Source of the DNA: Flavobacteriales bacterium
GTDB lineage: Bacteria > Bacteroidota > Bacteroidia > Flavobacteriales > UBA1820
NCBI GenBank assembly: GCA_028709885.1
Contig: JAQUTH010000003.1
Span: 1-37,068, forward strand
Length of the DNA: 37,068 bases
Reading direction: 5' to 3'
Both the position numbers and the translations under genes were made by a program. The notes beneath the pieces are model-generated. The model did not search any database, had not been told where the DNA came from, and saw only the letters and a list, made by a program, of their open reading frames with translations. Below, piece after piece: positions 1 through 6,825 of this stretch (its first letter is position 1; the number at the start of each line of letters is the position of its first letter).

Positions 1-1
1 G

Positions 2-238
2 GGGGAGCGTCTTCGTTGCTGGGATTCGTGTGGTTTTGCGCAGTTTACGCTTCATACTTCGGGGCATAATCCACGTCCTACTCAGGCTACACGTTGGCGT
101 CAGCGTCTTTTGCACAAATTTTCATATATTCCACTTCGTCAGCAGTCATTAGGTTGTACTGGTTGTGGACGTTGTAGTCGTGCATGTCCTGTGGATATGA
201 ACATAAAAGAGCATCTTATTTCAATAGATAAAAAATAG
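2..238 (+). CDS. 4Fe-4S dicluster protein, AsrA / sulfhydrogenase beta-like (C-terminal part)
   Basis: Only the last 78 codons are present; the gene begins outside the window. The reading frame opens at base 2 and ends at TAG 236-238. Visible are an RCWDSC segment and, near the end, the ferredoxin signature GCTGCGRCSRACPVDMN (CxxCxxCxxxCP). Both fit the C-terminus of anaerobic sulfite reductase subunit A and of the beta subunit of archaeal-type sulfhydrogenases, which pass electrons through two 4Fe-4S clusters. The stop lies 4 bases before the next ATG, whose product is the matching flavin/2Fe-2S partner, so the two are almost certainly one complex and one transcript. The sequence cannot tell whether the terminal reaction is sulfite reduction, hydrogen or sulfur metabolism, or another redox step. 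The family assignment is firm; the substrate is unknown. Confidence 0.8.
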   Translation, partial: GERLRCWDSCGFAQFTLHTSGHNPRPTQATRWRQRLLHKFSYIPLRQQSLGCTGCGRCSRACPVDMNIKEHLISIDKK

Positions 239-242
239 AAAA

Positions 243-1085
243 ATGGATACAGAAAAAAATATATACTTGCCTTACCTAATGACTGTGGATAAGGTAACTG
301 TGGAAGCTCCGGGAGTTAAGACACTTCGTTTGCGTTTTCAGAATGAAGAGGATGAAAAAAACTTTTCTTTCCGTGCAGGTCAGTTTGCTGAATATTCTGC
401 CATTGGCGAGGGCGAATGTACTTTTTGCATAGCGTCTTCACCTACCAGAAAAGGATATGTGGAATGTACTTTTCGTCAGGCTGGGCGTGTTACATCGGCT
501 CTTTCACGTTTGGAACAGGGCGATACAATGGGTTTCCGCGGTCCTTTTGGCAATGTTTTCCCTATGGAAAAATGGGAGGGTAAAAATCTCATTTTCATAG
601 CTGGTGGTATAGCGTTGCCTCCTATGCGTTGCGTTATACAAAATGCTCTGGATGAGCGCGATAAATACAAAGATATAACCATAGTTTACGGTGCTAAGAC
701 GGTGAACGATTTGGTTTACAAGGATGAACTGAAAGAATGGGCTGAGCGTCCCGATGTTAATCTTATCACCACTGTTGACCCTGGTGGCCAGACTCCTGAC
801 TGGAAAGGTCGTGTAGGTTTTGTCCCTACTGTGGCTGGTGAGTGTGGTCTTTCTGCCGAAAACACCGTGGCGATAGTGTGCGGTCCTCCTATTATGATAA
901 AATTTACTTTGCCAGTGCTTCAAAAACTGGGCATTGCCGATGAAAATATTTACACTACACTGGAAAACCGTATGAAGTGCGGTGTGGGTAAGTGTGGACG
1001 TTGTAATGTGGGGCATATGTACGTGTGCAAGGATGGTCCTGTCTTTACTCAGGCTCAGCTGAACGATATGCCTCCTGAATTTTAA
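243..1085 (+). CDS. FAD/NAD(P)-binding oxidoreductase with C-terminal 2Fe-2S, AsrB / sulfhydrogenase gamma-like
   Basis: A 280-residue cytoplasmic protein of the ferredoxin-NADP reductase fold, subgroup AsrB / HydG / PyrK. Residues 1-105 form the flavin-binding barrel (FRAGQFAEYS, then CIASSP where typical members have an R-x-Y-S motif). Residues 110-230 are the nucleotide-binding half (AGGIALPPMR, VCGPPIMIKF). Cys246, Cys251, Cys254 and Cys262 give the C-x4-C-x2-C-x7-C 2Fe-2S site ending in YVCKDGPVF, as in PyrK. Such proteins move electrons between NAD(P)H and iron-sulfur partners. It follows the dicluster protein after 4 bases. No pyrD is adjacent, which argues against a role as PyrK. No catalytic third subunit (AsrC-like or NiFe hydrogenase) follows; it may lie upstream of the window. 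Confidence 0.85.
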   Translation: MDTEKNIYLPYLMTVDKVTVEAPGVKTLRLRFQNEEDEKNFSFRAGQFAEYSAIGEGECTFCIASSPTRKGYVECTFRQAGRVTSALSRLEQGDTMGFRGPFGNVFPMEKWEGKNLIFIAGGIALPPMRCVIQNALDERDKYKDITIVYGAKTVNDLVYKDELKEWAERPDVNLITTVDPGGQTPDWKGRVGFVPTVAGECGLSAENTVAIVCGPPIMIKFTLPVLQKLGIADENIYTTLENRMKCGVGKCGRCNVGHMYVCKDGPVFTQAQLNDMPPEF

Positions 1086-1138
1086 TCATTTTTCTGTGAA
1101 ACTACTATTTTTATAATCTATAACAAGCACTAATTAAA

Positions 1139-2644
1139 ATGAAAAAAATCTTTTACATCGCCATCATGGCAATGATGATGTTCTTAGCCTCTTGTAGTAA
1201 GGACATAAAACCAGGAGACGACCCTGTAAAACCCGTAGACCCAACCCCCACAGCACCAGAGATCACCAAAGTGAAAAAAGCTAACCGTGAAATACGCGCC
1301 GTATGGATGGCAACAGTATTCTCAGTGGACTGGCCATGGAGCAAAGATGCTGCCACTCAAAAACAGCAATACATAGACTATCTTGACCTTTTCAAAACTT
1401 ACAACATCAATGCTGTAATAGTACAGATACGCCCCACAGCCGATGCTTTTTTTCCTTCGGAAATAGAACCATGGAGTCAGTGGCTCACTGGCACACAAGG
1501 ACAAAACCCCGGATATGACGTTCTTCGTTTTCTTATAGACGAAGCACACAAAAGAGGAATGGAATTTCACGCATGGATGAATCCATACCGCGTATCAGCC
1601 GATAGATACAACTACACACCAGCACCAAACAGCATTTACGCCACTCACCCTGAGTACACTCTGGACTACGGCGCAAAACTCCGCTTACTACGCCCGGGAC
1701 TACCCGAAGTGCGCAAATACCTCATTGACGTGATAGACGAAGTGATAACCAAATATGACATAGACGGACTTCATTTTGACGATTATTTCTACCCGTATGC
1801 AGAAACGGGAGCATCGCTGGATGACCAGGCAGAGTACGCCAAATACGGAAAAGCATTTGCCTCCATTGGAGATTGGCGCAGAGACAACGTTACACAAGCT
1901 ATGAAAGAAGTACACGAACTCATAGTATCTAAACGCCCAGATATAGTATTCGGTGTCAGCCCATTCGGTACATGGAAACACGCCAGCCAAGATGCTAATG
2001 GTTCGCCATCGTCAGGACTTACCAATTATTACGACCTTTATGCCGACGTTCGTCTGTGGTGCGAAAAAGGATATGTGGATTACATGGCACCACAGCTATA
2101 CAACGCATCTACCAGCACAGCACAGCCTTTTGTGAAAATGGCACAATGGTGGGCTTCTCATATGTACAACGTTCCTGTTATAATAGGACACGGCATTTAC
2201 CGTTTTGAAAGTGGAAGTTCTACCACAGCATACCGCTCATTGGATGAATTGGCACTGCAAATAAGTACTGTACGTTCCACATCTAACATAGTAGGTAGTT
2301 TTTTATACAATTCTAATTCTTTCAAAGCCAATAAGTTAAATATCTTATCTTCTTTTGGCTCTTATTACAAAAAACCTTCCCCTGTACCGTTCATGGGACG
2401 TAAAACACTCCAAGACCCCTCAGCTCCAGCGGGAGTATCTGCACAAGGAAAGGTCATAACATGGACAAAACCAGCAGATGGACTACGTGCGGTGGTGTAT
2501 AACATTTCAACTGCAAATCTTGCCACACCAGTTGCTGTAACGTCAGATAATAAGTTTACGGTGTCATCCACTGGCTACTACGCTGTAACTCTTATAAATG
2601 AAGATAACGTGGAAAGTCCTTTCTCTTCGCTTTTGAAAATATAG
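1139..2644 (+). CDS. glycosyl hydrolase family 10-like (GHL10/DUF187) lipoprotein
   Basis: A 501-residue envelope lipoprotein. The N-terminus has a hydrophobic run and lipobox FLASC with Cys19, followed by a proline/aspartate-rich linker to residue 47. The TIM-barrel of the GHL10 family (COG1649) runs from about 48 to 400: REIRAVWMATV (50-60), HAWMNPYR (144-151) and DGLHFDDYFYP (209-219), the last carrying the conserved acidic pair. The final 80 residues look like a small beta-sandwich (Fn3-like). Members are thought to act on cell-wall glycans or related polysaccharides, but the substrate is not established and I do not assign one. The start is the ATG after ACTAATTAAA, a typical A-rich Bacteroidetes start region. 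It stands alone, ending in a bidirectional terminator. Confidence 0.88.
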   Translation: MKKIFYIAIMAMMMFLASCSKDIKPGDDPVKPVDPTPTAPEITKVKKANREIRAVWMATVFSVDWPWSKDAATQKQQYIDYLDLFKTYNINAVIVQIRPTADAFFPSEIEPWSQWLTGTQGQNPGYDVLRFLIDEAHKRGMEFHAWMNPYRVSADRYNYTPAPNSIYATHPEYTLDYGAKLRLLRPGLPEVRKYLIDVIDEVITKYDIDGLHFDDYFYPYAETGASLDDQAEYAKYGKAFASIGDWRRDNVTQAMKEVHELIVSKRPDIVFGVSPFGTWKHASQDANGSPSSGLTNYYDLYADVRLWCEKGYVDYMAPQLYNASTSTAQPFVKMAQWWASHMYNVPVIIGHGIYRFESGSSTTAYRSLDELALQISTVRSTSNIVGSFLYNSNSFKANKLNILSSFGSYYKKPSPVPFMGRKTLQDPSAPAGVSAQGKVITWTKPADGLRAVVYNISTANLATPVAVTSDNKFTVSSTGYYAVTLINEDNVESPFSSLLKI

Positions 2645-2656
2645 AAATTTTGCCAT

Positions 2657-2689
2657 AAAAAAAGCGCACCCATACGGGTGCGCTTTTTT
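2657..2689. terminator. bidirectional intrinsic terminator
   Basis: Perfect 8-bp GC-rich stem GCGCACCC (2664-2671) / GGGTGCGC (2676-2683) with an ATAC loop, flanked by seven A on the left and six T on the right. It therefore works in both directions, for the GHL10 gene and for the convergent gene ending at 2704. Confidence 0.93.
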
Positions 2690-2703
2690 GTTTTATAAGA
2701 AAA

Positions 2704-3213
2704 CTATTTGTTTACTATTTCTACTGGTACTTTGTTGAATATTTTGGCATCAACACTACCACGGACAAATCTCTGTGGGTATTCGTAGTGTTCATCATCA
2801 GCAAGAGTGCAAAAAATGTTGCCATTTGTGTCATAAGTAAAATCTTGCACTCGGAAAACTCTTTTATCTGGTAGGAAAATGTTGTCTCCTTGCTTTGGAA
2901 TGTCCCTGACCAACATACTGATGCTTTCGTTCTCTGGTGTTATAATATTTATCACTTTGAAAATCAAATGATTGAAGGATAGCATCACAATGGGATATAA
3001 CGCATCTTCTTGATAGGCAACACAGCGCACGTAGTTAAGTTCTGTACCCTGAGGAAAACCCCACAGTTTGCACATTTTCTCTGCCTCATCCCTCATTTCT
3101 GAGTTTAGAAGTATCTTATCACCTACCCGAGGCAATGCTGGAACTTTTATTTCAAATACTTCGGGAGCATCGTCTTTATCTTGATACACCCCAATGGTAA
3201 CAAAGATGTCCAT
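2704..3213 (-). CDS. uncharacterised 169-aa protein with a repeated P-x-x-GD motif
   Basis: I do not recognise this protein. It has no signal peptide or membrane segment, so it is probably cytoplasmic. It is rich in beta-type residues and shows the same motif twice: PRVGDKILL (residues 28-36) and PKQGDNIFL (106-114), each followed by a stretch like VRCVAYQED or VRVQDFTYD. This suggests two copies of a small beta-barrel-like unit, joined by a segment with a WGFPQGTE loop. It is the last gene after the kdsC-to-DUF5606 group but is cut off from it by a terminator in the 52-base gap, so it may be expressed separately. Codon use looks like its neighbours. The gene call is solid; the function is unknown. 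Confidence 0.75.
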   Translation of the reverse strand: MDIFVTIGVYQDKDDAPEVFEIKVPALPRVGDKILLNSEMRDEAEKMCKLWGFPQGTELNYVRCVAYQEDALYPIVMLSFNHLIFKVINIITPENESISMLVRDIPKQGDNIFLPDKRVFRVQDFTYDTNGNIFCTLADDEHYEYPQRFVRGSVDAKIFNKVPVEIVNK

Positions 3214-3228
3214 GATTAGTTATAGGTT

Positions 3229-3255
3229 AAAAAAAGGGTCTTGAAAAAGACCCTT
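3229..3255 (-). terminator. intrinsic terminator after the DUF5606 gene
   Basis: Read on the minus strand: AAGGGTC, an 8-base loop, GACCCTT, then a T run. On the plus strand the arms are 3234-3240 and 3249-3255 with A residues at 3229-3235. It lies 10 bases after the DUF5606 stop and before the start at 3213, separating the two genes. Confidence 0.85.
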
Positions 3256-3265
3256 ATGTTGATGA

Positions 3266-3685
3266 TTATTCTGCTGTTTCAGTTTGCTCTTCGTCTTCGT
3301 GTTCCTTAGATACCATATCGGCAGCTTGTAGGATGTTGTACCATTGGATGAGCTTTTTGATGTGAGCATCGTACACGCGGTCTCGGTCAAAATCTGGTAC
3401 TATCTGAGCAAAATACTCTCTTAGCTCTTTTGGGTCTGCTTTGGCAGAAGGAGCGGCACCGTTGTTTTCTTTTTCAGCTATTCGGCGCATTATTTCGCGG
3501 ATAGGAAGTTCGTCTGTATCGGTGTACATGGCTATTTCTTCCAATGCGCTAATGCTGTTGGTAGCAGATATAGGCATACGTTTTTTCTCAGCTATGGATT
3601 CTACTATCACACCGCCACGGGTACGTCCTAATAGTTTATATAATCCAGGTTTGCCAGATATGGCAAGAATGTTTGTCAATTTCAT
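3266..3685 (-). CDS. DUF5606 domain-containing protein
   Basis: A 139-residue protein of a family restricted, as far as I know, to Bacteroidetes. Residues 1-50 form the small beta-rich DUF5606 unit (MKLTNILAISGKPGLYKLL, then RTRGGVIVES), which looks like an SH3-type barrel. Residues 50-80 are helical, followed by an Ala/Lys linker and a C-terminal helical segment (about 88-125, PKELREYFAQIVPDFDRDRV) that matches the usual second domain of this family. The tail is acidic (HEDEEQTE). There is no export signal. It is the last gene of the kdsC-maf-ruvX-def run and starts 29 bases after def. Its role is unknown. Recurrent position behind peptide deformylase would suggest a housekeeping function, but that is inference. 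Confidence 0.85.
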   Translation of the reverse strand: MKLTNILAISGKPGLYKLLGRTRGGVIVESIAEKKRMPISATNSISALEEIAMYTDTDELPIREIMRRIAEKENNGAAPSAKADPKELREYFAQIVPDFDRDRVYDAHIKKLIQWYNILQAADMVSKEHEDEEQTETAE

Positions 3686-3714
3686 TTTTTACTAATATAT
3701 TTTTGTTAGTTATT

Positions 3715-4299
3715 CTATTTTTTCCAGCGATGAAAACGCATAGGGTAGCGCACATGAACGCGTCCTTCGCCTATGCCTTGAAGGCGTTTTTGAAGCATAC
3801 GTTTGGTAAGAGGGGAGAGGTGGTCTGTAAAAACGAGACCTTCCAAATGGTCGTATTCGTGTTGTACAACGCGGGCAGCCAGTCCTGTTATTTCCTCTTC
3901 GTGTTCCACAAAATTTTCATCCATGTATTTTATGCGGATGTTACCAGGACGAAAAACTTTTTCGTGTATCCCAGGCAGAGAAAGGCAACCTTCCTCATAA
4001 GCCCAAGGTTCGCCCCATTCGTTTAGCATTTGAGGGTTGATGAGTGTTTTTTTGAATGTCTTTAAAAATGCTTTTTCTTCCTTTGAAATATTTTCGTCCT
4101 CTGCCATAGGAGATGCATCTATAACCACCAGACGTATGTCAAGCCCTACCTGAGGAGCTGCCAGACCAACGCCGTCAGCTTCTTCCATGGTTTCAAACAT
4201 ATTGGCTATAAGAGTGCTAAGTTCTGGGTATGAAGCATCTATATCCACAGATGTCTTTTTCAGAACAGGATCGCCGTATGCTGTTATAGGTAATATCAT
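3715..4299 (-). CDS. def: peptide deformylase
   Basis: Removes the formyl group from the N-terminal methionine of nascent proteins at the ribosome. All three family motifs are present: GVGLAAPQ (43-50), EGCLS (103-107, with metal ligand Cys105) and QHEYDHLEG (146-154, with metal ligands His147 and His151 and catalytic Glu148). At 194 residues it is slightly long; the extra length is an acidic insert around residues 64-82 (MAEDENISKEEKAF). It begins 9 bases after ruvX, within the minus-strand operon. No fmt lies nearby in this window. Confidence 0.97.
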   Translation of the reverse strand: MILPITAYGDPVLKKTSVDIDASYPELSTLIANMFETMEEADGVGLAAPQVGLDIRLVVIDASPMAEDENISKEEKAFLKTFKKTLINPQMLNEWGEPWAYEEGCLSLPGIHEKVFRPGNIRIKYMDENFVEHEEEITGLAARVVQHEYDHLEGLVFTDHLSPLTKRMLQKRLQGIGEGRVHVRYPMRFHRWKK

Positions 4300-4308
4300 A
4301 ATGTATAT

Positions 4309-4740
4309 TTATTTTATTCTATTTTCATTAAAACGCATATAATCTTGCAGAATGATGGTAGCGCTGGTCATGTCCAATTCACCTTTTTGAGCGCGTTTGC
4401 TCTTTTTCATACCTCCACTAATGAGCGCACTTACTGCTATTTTAGAGGTAAAACGCTCATCAAAACGTTCTACTGGTATCTCAGGCAATGCTTTTTGCAG
4501 GGTAGAGATGAAAGATAAAATGTCTTTTTCCACATCTACCACAGCGTCAGTGCTGTATGTGTGGTGTGGCATACCTACTACAATAGTCTCTATCGCGTTT
4601 TCTTCTGCATAATTTTTAAGGTAAGACAATGTCTTTTCTGGTGAAAGGGTGCAAAGGGGCGATGCTATTATCTGCATATCGTCCGTGTGAGCTATACCCA
4701 CCCTTTGTTTGCCGTAATCCAAAGCTATTAGTCTTGCCAT
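4309..4740 (-). CDS. ruvX: RuvX/YqgF-type Holliday junction resolvase / pre-16S rRNA nuclease
   Basis: An RNase H-fold nuclease of the YqgF family, 143 residues from the chosen start. In E. coli the family matures the 16S rRNA 5' end; it has also been described as a Holliday junction resolvase. Visible are the first strand with its acidic residue (LIALDYGKQRVGIA), the central VGMPHHTYSTDA, where most members have a VGLP..G loop, and FDERFTSKIA with conserved acids. I start at ATG 4738-4740 (MARLIALDYG); a TTG twelve bases upstream is open but adds only MHSI and breaks the conserved beginning. It ends 9 bases before def. Confidence 0.93.
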   Translation of the reverse strand: MARLIALDYGKQRVGIAHTDDMQIIASPLCTLSPEKTLSYLKNYAEENAIETIVVGMPHHTYSTDAVVDVEKDILSFISTLQKALPEIPVERFDERFTSKIAVSALISGGMKKSKRAQKGELDMTSATIILQDYMRFNENRIK

Positions 4741-4768
4741 AATTGAGTGCAAAGGTGCGATTTTTATC

Positions 4769-5368
4769 CTATTTTACAAAATCTTTCAGTGCCGAATACA
4801 CCTGCGCCATCGGCATACCAACCACATTGTGGTAAGAACCGTTGATGTTGGTAATGCCTATTTCACCTATCCATTCCTGAATGGCATAAGCGCCAGCCTT
4901 GTCCATTGGAGCGTATTTTTCCACATAAAAAGCTATGTCTTTTTTATCCAAAGTAGCCAATGTTACTTCTGTTTTTTGGCTAAAAGTCATTTCTTTTTCA
5001 CAACTACGAATGGTTACCCCTGTTATCACTTGGTGTGTTTTTCCAGAAAGGAGTGTTATCATCTCTATGGCATCGTCGGCGTCTTTTGGTTTACCTAAAA
5101 TGATGTCATCTACGCATACTATGGTATCGGCTGAGATGACTATATCGTTTTCATTGAGACTAATAGCACGAGCTTTTACACGGCTTATGTATTCCACAAC
5201 ATCCGCTCCATGTAGTGTAGAGGGGTATGACTCATCTACATCTGGACTTTTTACACTGAAAGGTATGTCAAGGGCAGCGAAAAATTCTCGTCTTCGTGGA
5301 GAACTCGATGCCAATATAATATTTTTGCCTTTCAGAGCCACACAAAGGCTGTTATCTGTTTTTGACAT
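4769..5368 (-). CDS. maf: Maf-family nucleoside triphosphate pyrophosphatase
   Basis: A 199-residue Maf/Ham1-superfamily enzyme, hydrolysing non-canonical or surplus NTPs (dTTP/UTP or modified UTP/CTP in characterised homologues) to the monophosphate and pyrophosphate. The signature SSSPRRRE is at 21-28, followed by DVDES, SADTIVCVDD and LGKPKDADDA, and the late GITNINGSYHNVVGMP block typical of the subgroup. Its ATG overlaps the kdsC stop codon (TAATG at 5370-5366 on the minus strand), implying translational coupling. The pairing with kdsC suggests expression as part of a housekeeping operon and not a direct pathway link. Confidence 0.95.
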   Translation of the reverse strand: MSKTDNSLCVALKGKNIILASSSPRRREFFAALDIPFSVKSPDVDESYPSTLHGADVVEYISRVKARAISLNENDIVISADTIVCVDDIILGKPKDADDAIEMITLLSGKTHQVITGVTIRSCEKEMTFSQKTEVTLATLDKKDIAFYVEKYAPMDKAGAYAIQEWIGEIGITNINGSYHNVVGMPMAQVYSALKDFVK

Positions 5369-5898
5369 TAAGCGTTATAATTTTTAAAGTCCTCCTCATG
5401 CCATTTGCCTTGTGCGCGCAGAGTCTGTTCTATTATGTCTCGGACAGCTCCTTTTCCTCCACCCATAGGCGATACGTAGTCAGAAATAGCAACCACGTCT
5501 GTACAAGCATCTGCTGGACAAGCCGATATGCCTATCGCACGCATAGGTTCTATATCAGGAACATCATCTCCCATATAGAGCATCTGGTCAAAAGAAATAT
5601 CATAGAGTTCAGAATACCTATGTAAACATTCCAATTTGTTGTGTGTGTCCAAAGCTATGTCTGTGATACCAAGACGGTTAAGACGTATGCTTATGGACTG
5701 GTCTCTGCCTCCTGTTATAACTATGATGCGCAGTCCTCGTTTTATAGCCAACTGCATGGCATATCCGTCCTTTACACTCATCTGACGGATAAATTCGCCA
5801 GTGGGGTATATTGTTACAGTGCCGTCTGTCATAACTCCGTCAACGTCAAAGACAAAGGCTTTTATTTGACTGAGATGTTCTTTGTAATTTTTCTTCAT
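5368..5898 (-). CDS. kdsC: 3-deoxy-D-manno-octulosonate 8-phosphate phosphatase
   Basis: A small HAD phosphatase (176 residues) without a cap domain, the usual KdsC form. It removes the phosphate from KDO-8-P to give KDO for lipopolysaccharide inner core. The catalytic motif is FDVDGVMTDG (nucleophile Asp18, acid/base Asp20), motif II is VITGG near residue 57 and motif IV is MGDDVPD near 109. The C-terminal GGGKGAVRDIIE loop is characteristic of KdsC tetramers. It is the first gene of the minus-strand run kdsC-maf-ruvX-def-DUF5606 and has a good Bacteroidetes promoter about 35 bases upstream. The stop overlaps the maf start. Confidence 0.94.
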   Translation of the reverse strand: MKKNYKEHLSQIKAFVFDVDGVMTDGTVTIYPTGEFIRQMSVKDGYAMQLAIKRGLRIIVITGGRDQSISIRLNRLGITDIALDTHNKLECLHRYSELYDISFDQMLYMGDDVPDIEPMRAIGISACPADACTDVVAISDYVSPMGGGKGAVRDIIEQTLRAQGKWHEEDFKNYNA

Positions 5899-5925
5899 GG
5901 TCAGATATTTTACTCATAACGAGTA

Positions 5926-5960
5926 TTGTCTACAAAAATACATAGAAAATCGTACATTTG
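5926..5960 (+). promoter_or_regulatory. promoter of miaA
   Basis: TACATTTG at 5953-5960 is a perfect TAnnTTTG -7 box, 19 bases before the miaA ATG. The best -33 TTG is at 5926-5928, with a somewhat long 24-base spacer, so that element is less certain. Confidence 0.48.
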
Positions 5961-5963
5961 CAA
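5933..5963 (-). promoter_or_regulatory. promoter of the kdsC operon
   Basis: On the minus strand, TTG (5963-5961), a 20-base spacer and TATTTTTG (5940-5933) match the Bacteroidetes -33/-7 consensus TTG ... TAnnTTTG with normal spacing. It lies 34 bases before the kdsC ATG and interleaves with the divergent miaA promoter. Confidence 0.6.
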
Positions 5964-5979
5964 TCAAGACTTTTAACTA

Positions 5980-6825
5980 ATGACCAGCACCCAAAAATAC
6001 AAGATAATAGCCATAATCGGAGCTACCGCCAGTGGCAAAACAGCATTGGCAATAGAAAAAGCATTGGCGTGGAATGCAGAAATAGTATCTTTTGACTCCC
6101 GCCAGTTTTACCGTGAAATGAACATAGGTACCGCCAAACCTTCTCACATGGAACTTTCTGCTGTGCCTCATCATTTTATAGGTCATCTTCCTGTGGAAAA
6201 AGACTATTCTGTTGGCGAATACGAAAACGATGCTATGGAAAAGATACAAGAGATACACAGCCGAGGCAAAAACGTGGTCTTGGTAGGTGGTTCGGGACTT
6301 TATTTGCAGGCGGTGGAGCAGGGAATAGATGATTTTCCAGAGGTTAGTTCTTCGGTGCGGGAATATCTCAATGATGTTTTTGCAGAAAAAGGACTGAGTG
6401 CTATACAAGATATGTTAAAGGAAAAAGACCCCGATTATTACTCAAAAGCGGATGTTAAAAATCCTCGCAGAGTGATACGTGCGCTGGAAATATGTCTGAG
6501 TACAGGAAAGCCGTACTCATCTTTTTTAGGGGTGAAAAAAGCGTCCCGTCCTTTTTTGATAGAGAAGATAAATATTGAAATGCCTCGCGATGTTCTATAC
6601 CGAAGAATAGACCTGAGAGTGGATATGATGATAAAGGCAGGACTACTTCACGAAGTAGAAACCCTTATGCCTTACCGCCATTGCAATGCTATGCAGAGTG
6701 TAGGCTATCGCGAGTTTTTTGACTTTTTTGACGGTAAAATATCTTTGGAGCAAGCCATAGAAAATGTAAAACAAAACAGCCGTAATTATGCCAAAAGGCA
6801 GATAACGTGGTTTTCTCGCCACTGA
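5980..6825 (+). CDS. miaA: tRNA dimethylallyltransferase
   Basis: Transfers a dimethylallyl group to N6 of A37 in tRNAs reading codons that begin with U, supporting reading-frame maintenance. The P-loop GATASGKT is at 14-21, followed by FDSRQFYREMNIGTAKPS, the substrate-binding block of the family, then VPHHFIG and LVGGSGLYLQAV. The C-terminal half carries NPRRVIRALEI and the late QNSRNYAKRQITWF segment. At 281 residues it is near the short end of the family but complete. It is transcribed away from kdsC. Its TGA directly abuts the convergent stop at 6826 with no intervening base and no terminator hairpin that I can see. Confidence 0.96.
   Translation: MTSTQKYKIIAIIGATASGKTALAIEKALAWNAEIVSFDSRQFYREMNIGTAKPSHMELSAVPHHFIGHLPVEKDYSVGEYENDAMEKIQEIHSRGKNVVLVGGSGLYLQAVEQGIDDFPEVSSSVREYLNDVFAEKGLSAIQDMLKEKDPDYYSKADVKNPRRVIRALEICLSTGKPYSSFLGVKKASRPFLIEKINIEMPRDVLYRRIDLRVDMMIKAGLLHEVETLMPYRHCNAMQSVGYREFFDFFDGKISLEQAIENVKQNSRNYAKRQITWFSRH

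Noticed and set aside
504-1016. 170-residue open frame on the minus strand
   Set aside because: Antisense to the flavin/2Fe-2S reductase, with Thr/His-rich composition typical of a shadow frame.
3673-4026. 117-residue plus-strand open frame starting with a hydrophobic segment
   Set aside because: It runs through the reverse complement of def and its conserved metal-binding motifs; the apparent signal peptide is chance.
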